Positions 58,920-62,534 of a stretch of DNA of 62,534 bases are shown piece after piece. Position 1 is the stretch's first letter; every line of letters begins with the position of its first letter. The notes under the pieces are model-generated. The model worked only from the letters and a program-made list of their open reading frames with translations, made no database searches and had not been told where the DNA came from. The position numbers and the translations under genes are program-made. The DNA lies in the NCBI RefSeq assembly GCF_016863115.1, contig NZ_BOOG01000045.1, positions 1 to 62,534 on the forward strand, read 5' to 3'. This DNA comes from Sphaerimonospora thailandensis. Lineage in GTDB: Bacteria > Actinomycetota > Actinomycetes > Streptosporangiales > Streptosporangiaceae.

Positions 58920-61900
58920 CACGCCACCGCCTCGGGACCGAGCCGGAACAGTTCCCGCAGGCTCTCGGTGGACAGGGAGGAGATCCAGTCCTCGCCCGTG
59001 CCGACCACGCTCTGCGCCAGCGCCAGCTTCCGTTCGATCATCTCGTCGATCCGCTCCTCCAGGGTCCCGGCGCAGATGAACTTCCTGACCTGCACGTTGC
59101 GACGCTGGCCGATGCGGAACGCCCGGTCGGTCGCCTGGTTCTCCACGGCCGGGTTCCACCACCGGTCGACGTGGATCACGTGGTTGGCGGCGGTCAGGTT
59201 GAGCCCGGTGCCCGCGGCCTTCAGCGACAGCAGGAAGATCATCGGCTCGTCGTCGTTCTGGAACCGCTCCACCAGCGCGTCGCGCCGCTTCTTCGGCAGC
59301 CCGCCGTGCAGCCACAGCACGGGACGGTCCAGGTGGGCCGTCAGATACGGCTGCAGCATCGAGCCGAACTCGGCGTACTGCGTGAAAACCAGCGCCTTGT
59401 CGCCCTCGCCGACGATCTCCTCGGCCAGCTCCTCCAGGCGGGCCAGCTTGCCCGAGCGGCCCGGCAGCCGGGAGCCGTCCTTGAGCAGGTGCGCCGGATG
59501 GTTGCACACCTGTTTGAGCTTGGTCATCGTGGCGAGCACGTTGCCGTGCCGTTCGATGCCCTCGCTTGCGGCGATCCGGTCCATCATGTCCTCGACGATC
59601 GCCTGGTAGAGGCTCGCCTGCTCCGGCGTGAGCGTGCACCAGACCTTCATCTCCATCTTCTCCGGCAGGTCGGAGATGATCGTCTTGTCGGTCTTCAGGC
59701 GCCGCAGCACGAACGGCCCGGTGGCCCGCTTCAGCGCGGCCGTCGCCGCCTCGTCGCCGTGCCGTTCGATCGGCTCCTGGTAGCGCTGCCGGAACGCGGC
59801 CGCCTGCCCGAGCAGGCCCGGATTGCAGAACTCCATGATCGACCAGAGTTCCGCCAGGTGGTTCTCCACGGGGGTGCCGGTCAGCGCCAGCCTGGTCCGC
59901 GCCGGAAGTGACCGTACGGCCTGGGCCTGCCTGGCCGCACTGTTCTTGATCGCCTGAGCCTCGTCGCAGACGAGCCGGCCCCAGTCGAACCCGGCCAGGG
60001 CGTCGCGGTCGCGCAGGGCCGTGCCGTACGTGGTGAGGACGAGGTCGGCGGCGCCGACCCGCTCGGCCAACTCCTCGCCGCGCAGCCGGCCCGCGCCGTG
60101 GTGGAGGTAGACGTCCAGCGACGGGGCGAATCTGGCGGCCTCCTTCTGCCAGTTGGTGAGCAGTGACATCGGGCACACCAGCAGCGTCGCCCCCACCGGT
60201 TCGCCGGATTCACGCTCTTTAGTGAGGAGTGAAAGTGTTTGGGCGGTCTTGCCCAAGCCCATGTCGTCCGCGAGGATGCCGCCGAGCCCGATCTGGGACA
60301 TGAAGCTGAGCCAGGCCAGGCCGCGCTCCTGGTACGGCCGGAGCGTGCCGCGGAAGGCGGCCGGAGTCGTGACCGGCTCGAGACGGCGGTCGGCCTCACC
60401 GGACAGCAGGTCGCCGAGGAGGCCGTCGGCGTCCACCTCGATCAGCGGGAGGTCGGCGTCCCCGCCGTCGACCACCTCCCGGAGGATCTCCCCGACGGTC
60501 GCCTGACCCGAGCCGCGGCGCTCCACGGCCTTCAGCGCGGCGTTCAGCTGCCGGGCGTCCAGCTCGACCCATTGCCCGCGGACCCGGATCAGCGGCACCT
60601 TGAGCCTGGCCAGCTCGGCCAGCTCCGCCTCGCTGATCGTCTCGTCGCCGATGGCCAGCTCGGCGCGGAAGTCCACGAGCTGCGCCAGCCCGAACCCCTG
60701 GTCAGCGGCGGCACCGGGTCCGCTGGGTGAGCGGGCGGTGAGCTTGAGACCCAGCCTCGTACGGCCCGCCCAGGCGGGCAGCTGCACGCCGAACCCGGCC
60801 GACTGCAGGAGCGGCGCGGCGTGGCGGAGGAAGTAGAAGGCTCCCTCCACGTCCAGCTCGATCCGCGCCGGCCGGGCCTCCCGGAGCGCGTCGTCGATCT
60901 TCGGGTAGAGGCGGGCTGCCCGGCCCAGGCCCGCGAGCAGCGTCTCGTCGGGGCGCCCGGGCAGTCCGGGCAGGCCGGGTATGGTCTCGCCGGCCCAGAC
61001 GAGGGGAGCGGGCACATAGAGGCTCGGGTCCTCGGCCGACTGCAGGGCGAACTCGACCCGCCACGCGCCGGCGTCCGCTGCGGCCGGGCGTTCGCGATAT
61101 TCGCCGGCGATGTCCGGACTCGGCGACGAGCCGAGCTCAGGATCCGGCTCCGGCTCGACGGGTTCTGCCGGCTCGACGAGGCGGAAGCACACCTTGACCG
61201 GGCCGTCGAGCTGGTGGGCGGCCCGGAACCACTCCTGCAGCGGCAGGGCCAGCTTCTCCGCCTCCTCCTGGCTCACACCGGGGAGCGCCGCCGCGTCCCC
61301 GGTCAGCGCCACCGTCCACCGGTCGGCCAGCGGACTGCGCCGCCCGGGACGATGCCCGCCCAGCAGGCGCTCGGGCAGGGCCTGCCGTGCGGCCGCGTCG
61401 GCCAGGCACGCCAGCGCCTCGATCAGCACGTGGGCGGAGGGCCGTTCCTCCCGTACGGCACGGCACACCGGCGGCATCGCGGCGGCCAGCTCCCGGAAGC
61501 GGGCGGCCTGCGGCCCGGTCAGCACGGGCCGCCAGCGCGCCGCGTAGCCGTCGTCCTCTGCGACGAGCTGGGGCAGCACCCGGGCGCGCCGTACCAGGTC
61601 ATGGGCGTGCGCTGCGACGGCGGCGAGATAGCGCAGCGACGGCCCGGCCGTCGGCGGCGGCTCGAACGCCGTCGTCAGCGGCTCCGCGGTCAGCATGCGC
61701 AGCGCGGGACCCGGCTCGACCAGCAGCGCGGGCACCCGCCACGACCTGATCCTGGGCTGACGCGCGCCGACCTGGAGGCCCGTCTCGGGGGAGGGCAGGG
61801 GGCCGCCGGCCGAGCTCGGCAGCAGCAGCACCGCCTCGCCGGACACGGCCTTGCCCGCCGCCTCGGCCGCCGCGTCCCCCCAGTGCGGCAGCTCGGCGGT

Positions 61901-62035
61901 CAGTGCCGCCGCCGAAGCGGCGAAGGGATGAGGGCGGAGCCTGGCCCGGGAGGAGGTGACGAGCTCCGCGGCCGTCGTCTCCTCGGCCCAGAGCACGAGC
62001 CTCCCCCCGTCCCAGGCCGCGTGGATCACGAGCAT
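58919..62035 (-). CDS. SNF2-family DNA helicase/ATPase
   Basis: This 1038-residue protein has an N-terminal half typical of bacterial SNF2 helicases, then the motor: I-L-A-D-D-M-G-L-G-K-T (motif I), V-C-D-E-A-Q-A-I-K-N (II), L-T-G-T-P-V-E-N (III), L-V-F-T-Q-Y-A-E-F-G (IV), and H-V-D-R-W-W-N-P-A-V-E-N-Q-A-T-D-R-A-F-R-I-G-Q (V-VI). ATG 62035 is chosen because GGGAGGAG lies seven bases upstream. It uses ATP to move on DNA; the target is unknown. It is the first gene of the pair with the SWIM protein. Confidence 0.94.
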   Translation of the reverse strand: MLVIHAAWDGGRLVLWAEETTAAELVTSSRARLRPHPFAASAAALTAELPHWGDAAAEAAGKAVSGEAVLLLPSSAGGPLPSPETGLQVGARQPRIRSWRVPALLVEPGPALRMLTAEPLTTAFEPPPTAGPSLRYLAAVAAHAHDLVRRARVLPQLVAEDDGYAARWRPVLTGPQAARFRELAAAMPPVCRAVREERPSAHVLIEALACLADAAARQALPERLLGGHRPGRRSPLADRWTVALTGDAAALPGVSQEEAEKLALPLQEWFRAAHQLDGPVKVCFRLVEPAEPVEPEPDPELGSSPSPDIAGEYRERPAAADAGAWRVEFALQSAEDPSLYVPAPLVWAGETIPGLPGLPGRPDETLLAGLGRAARLYPKIDDALREARPARIELDVEGAFYFLRHAAPLLQSAGFGVQLPAWAGRTRLGLKLTARSPSGPGAAADQGFGLAQLVDFRAELAIGDETISEAELAELARLKVPLIRVRGQWVELDARQLNAALKAVERRGSGQATVGEILREVVDGGDADLPLIEVDADGLLGDLLSGEADRRLEPVTTPAAFRGTLRPYQERGLAWLSFMSQIGLGGILADDMGLGKTAQTLSLLTKERESGEPVGATLLVCPMSLLTNWQKEAARFAPSLDVYLHHGAGRLRGEELAERVGAADLVLTTYGTALRDRDALAGFDWGRLVCDEAQAIKNSAARQAQAVRSLPARTRLALTGTPVENHLAELWSIMEFCNPGLLGQAAAFRQRYQEPIERHGDEAATAALKRATGPFVLRRLKTDKTIISDLPEKMEMKVWCTLTPEQASLYQAIVEDMMDRIAASEGIERHGNVLATMTKLKQVCNHPAHLLKDGSRLPGRSGKLARLEELAEEIVGEGDKALVFTQYAEFGSMLQPYLTAHLDRPVLWLHGGLPKKRRDALVERFQNDDEPMIFLLSLKAAGTGLNLTAANHVIHVDRWWNPAVENQATDRAFRIGQRRNVQVRKFICAGTLEERIDEMIERKLALAQSVVGTGEDWISSLSTESLRELFRLGPEAVA

Positions 62036-62159
62036 GCGTCTCCTCCCGCCCCCGGCTCCTCCCGCCACCCCCGGAACGCTAGCAGCGAAGCCCGCCTCCC
62101 AGCGCCGTCACTTTTCCGGCATGCTGGACTCGCATACGACGATCACGAGGAGACCGGCG

Positions 62160-62444
62160 ATGACCTACACGCTCGGCACACAGCCCGCGCCTCGGCGCAC
62201 GCCGCTCAGCGCGGAGGAGAAGGTCAGGGCCGAGGCGGCCTTCGTTCCTCTCGTCGCCGAGCACCTCGCCGCCAGCGGTCGGTTCCGGATCAGCGCCGAC
62301 ACCCCGGACATGGTGGAGCTGTTCCAGGCGGTCGCCCGCAGGGTGGGCGACATGCTCCAGCGGCCCGTGGTCAGCTACGCCAACGGCACGGACATCGTGA
62401 TCACCTTCGGTCAGGAGCAGACGCCCGGCCTCACGCCGCGTTAG
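62160..62444 (+). CDS. Unknown 94-residue protein
   Basis: This is a small soluble protein starting ATG 62160 with GAGGAG ten bases upstream. It has L-S-A-E-E-K-V-R-A-E-A-A-F, then S-G-R-F-R-I-S-A-D-T and V-S-Y-A-N-G-T-D-I-V-I-T-F, giving a helix-strand pattern. No motif or family is recognised. It is divergent from the SNF2 gene with 124 bases between. Confidence 0.7.
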   Translation: MTYTLGTQPAPRRTPLSAEEKVRAEAAFVPLVAEHLAASGRFRISADTPDMVELFQAVARRVGDMLQRPVVSYANGTDIVITFGQEQTPGLTPR

Positions 62445-62480
62445 TCACGAGACGGGTGGCCCCTTGATCGACAAGCACTC

Positions 62481-62498
62481 GTTGTAATTATGTTGTAA
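62481..62498. promoter_or_regulatory. Direct repeat upstream of the right-edge gene
   Basis: GTTGTAA occurs twice with starts 11 bases apart (62481 and 62492), one helical turn, in an AT-rich patch just before ATG 62510. The spacing is what tandem binding sites (for example SARP or MerR-like regulators) show. Confidence 0.4.
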
Positions 62499-62509
62499 CG
62501 TTTCGTGTC

Positions 62510-62534
62510 ATGCCGTCCCCCCAGCACGACACCC
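62510..62534 (+). CDS. Possible start of a gene cut by the window edge
   Basis: ATG 62510 opens a frame to the edge (M-P-S-P-Q-H-D-T). No ribosome site is clear; the AT-rich repeat just upstream suggests a promoter. Too short to assign. Confidence 0.25.

Overview
The window is high-GC (about 70%) actinobacterial chromosome with tightly packed genes, frequent ATGA start/stop overlaps and many GTG and TTG starts. Gene content (SbcCD, LCP protein, large LuxR regulators, F420-type oxidoreductase, PASTA-less Ser/Thr kinase, M6 protease, RiPP cluster) suits a filamentous actinomycete, most likely of the Streptosporangiales. No rRNA, tRNA, CRISPR array or insertion sequence was seen.

Layout. 1-1557: two small, probably paralogous unknown genes and a VOC protein. 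1638-7046 (minus): a complete branched-chain amino acid ABC importer, livK-H-M-G-F. 7216-8205: an enolase-superfamily protein that has lost both catalytic lysines. 8214-11178 (minus): LCP protein and membrane-anchored hydrolase. 11304-16288: sbcD-sbcC. 16266-18455 (minus): M50-type peptidase and a secreted triple-repeat protein. 18610-20823: fused E1 2-oxoacid dehydrogenase, followed by a small gene scar.

20988-38049 is the accessory region and the main discovery. It holds a class II lanthipeptide synthetase (LanM), a 78-residue protein, a large LuxR regulator, then four tandem precursor peptide genes (27189-27857, minus strand) divergent from an operon encoding an APH-like kinase, a HopA1-like lyase, an LLM-family (probably F420-dependent) reductase, an ABC exporter and a catalytic plus non-catalytic M16 peptidase pair; a second large LuxR gene closes the region. 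The precursors share a nearly identical leader and have cysteine-free cores in which Ser/Thr occupies every second position between hydrophobic or aromatic residues; one ends in alternating Trp and Thr. Kinase plus HopA1-like lyase is the dehydration pair of class V lanthipeptides and thioamitides, and LLM reductases of the LanJC type turn dehydroalanine into D-alanine. Together these predict peptides of alternating L and D residues, i.e. ribosomally made gramicidin-like beta-helices. This is an inference from pattern and family knowledge; I know of no described system of this type.

38085-44385: a TetR-controlled leucine/acyl-CoA catabolic operon (carboxylase beta and alpha subunits, HMG-CoA lyase, acyl-CoA dehydrogenase) with an operator-like palindrome upstream and a near copy inside the alpha-subunit gene. 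44473-50968: acetyltransferase, a large Ala/Pro-rich unknown, pseudouridine kinase and glycosidase, an ATPase, and an enoyl-CoA hydratase that could supply the missing leucine-pathway step. 51009-62534: Ser/Thr kinase, FAD-linked oxidase, secreted M6 protease, lipid kinase, a SWIM protein coupled to a SNF2 helicase, a 94-residue unknown, and a possible next gene at the right edge.
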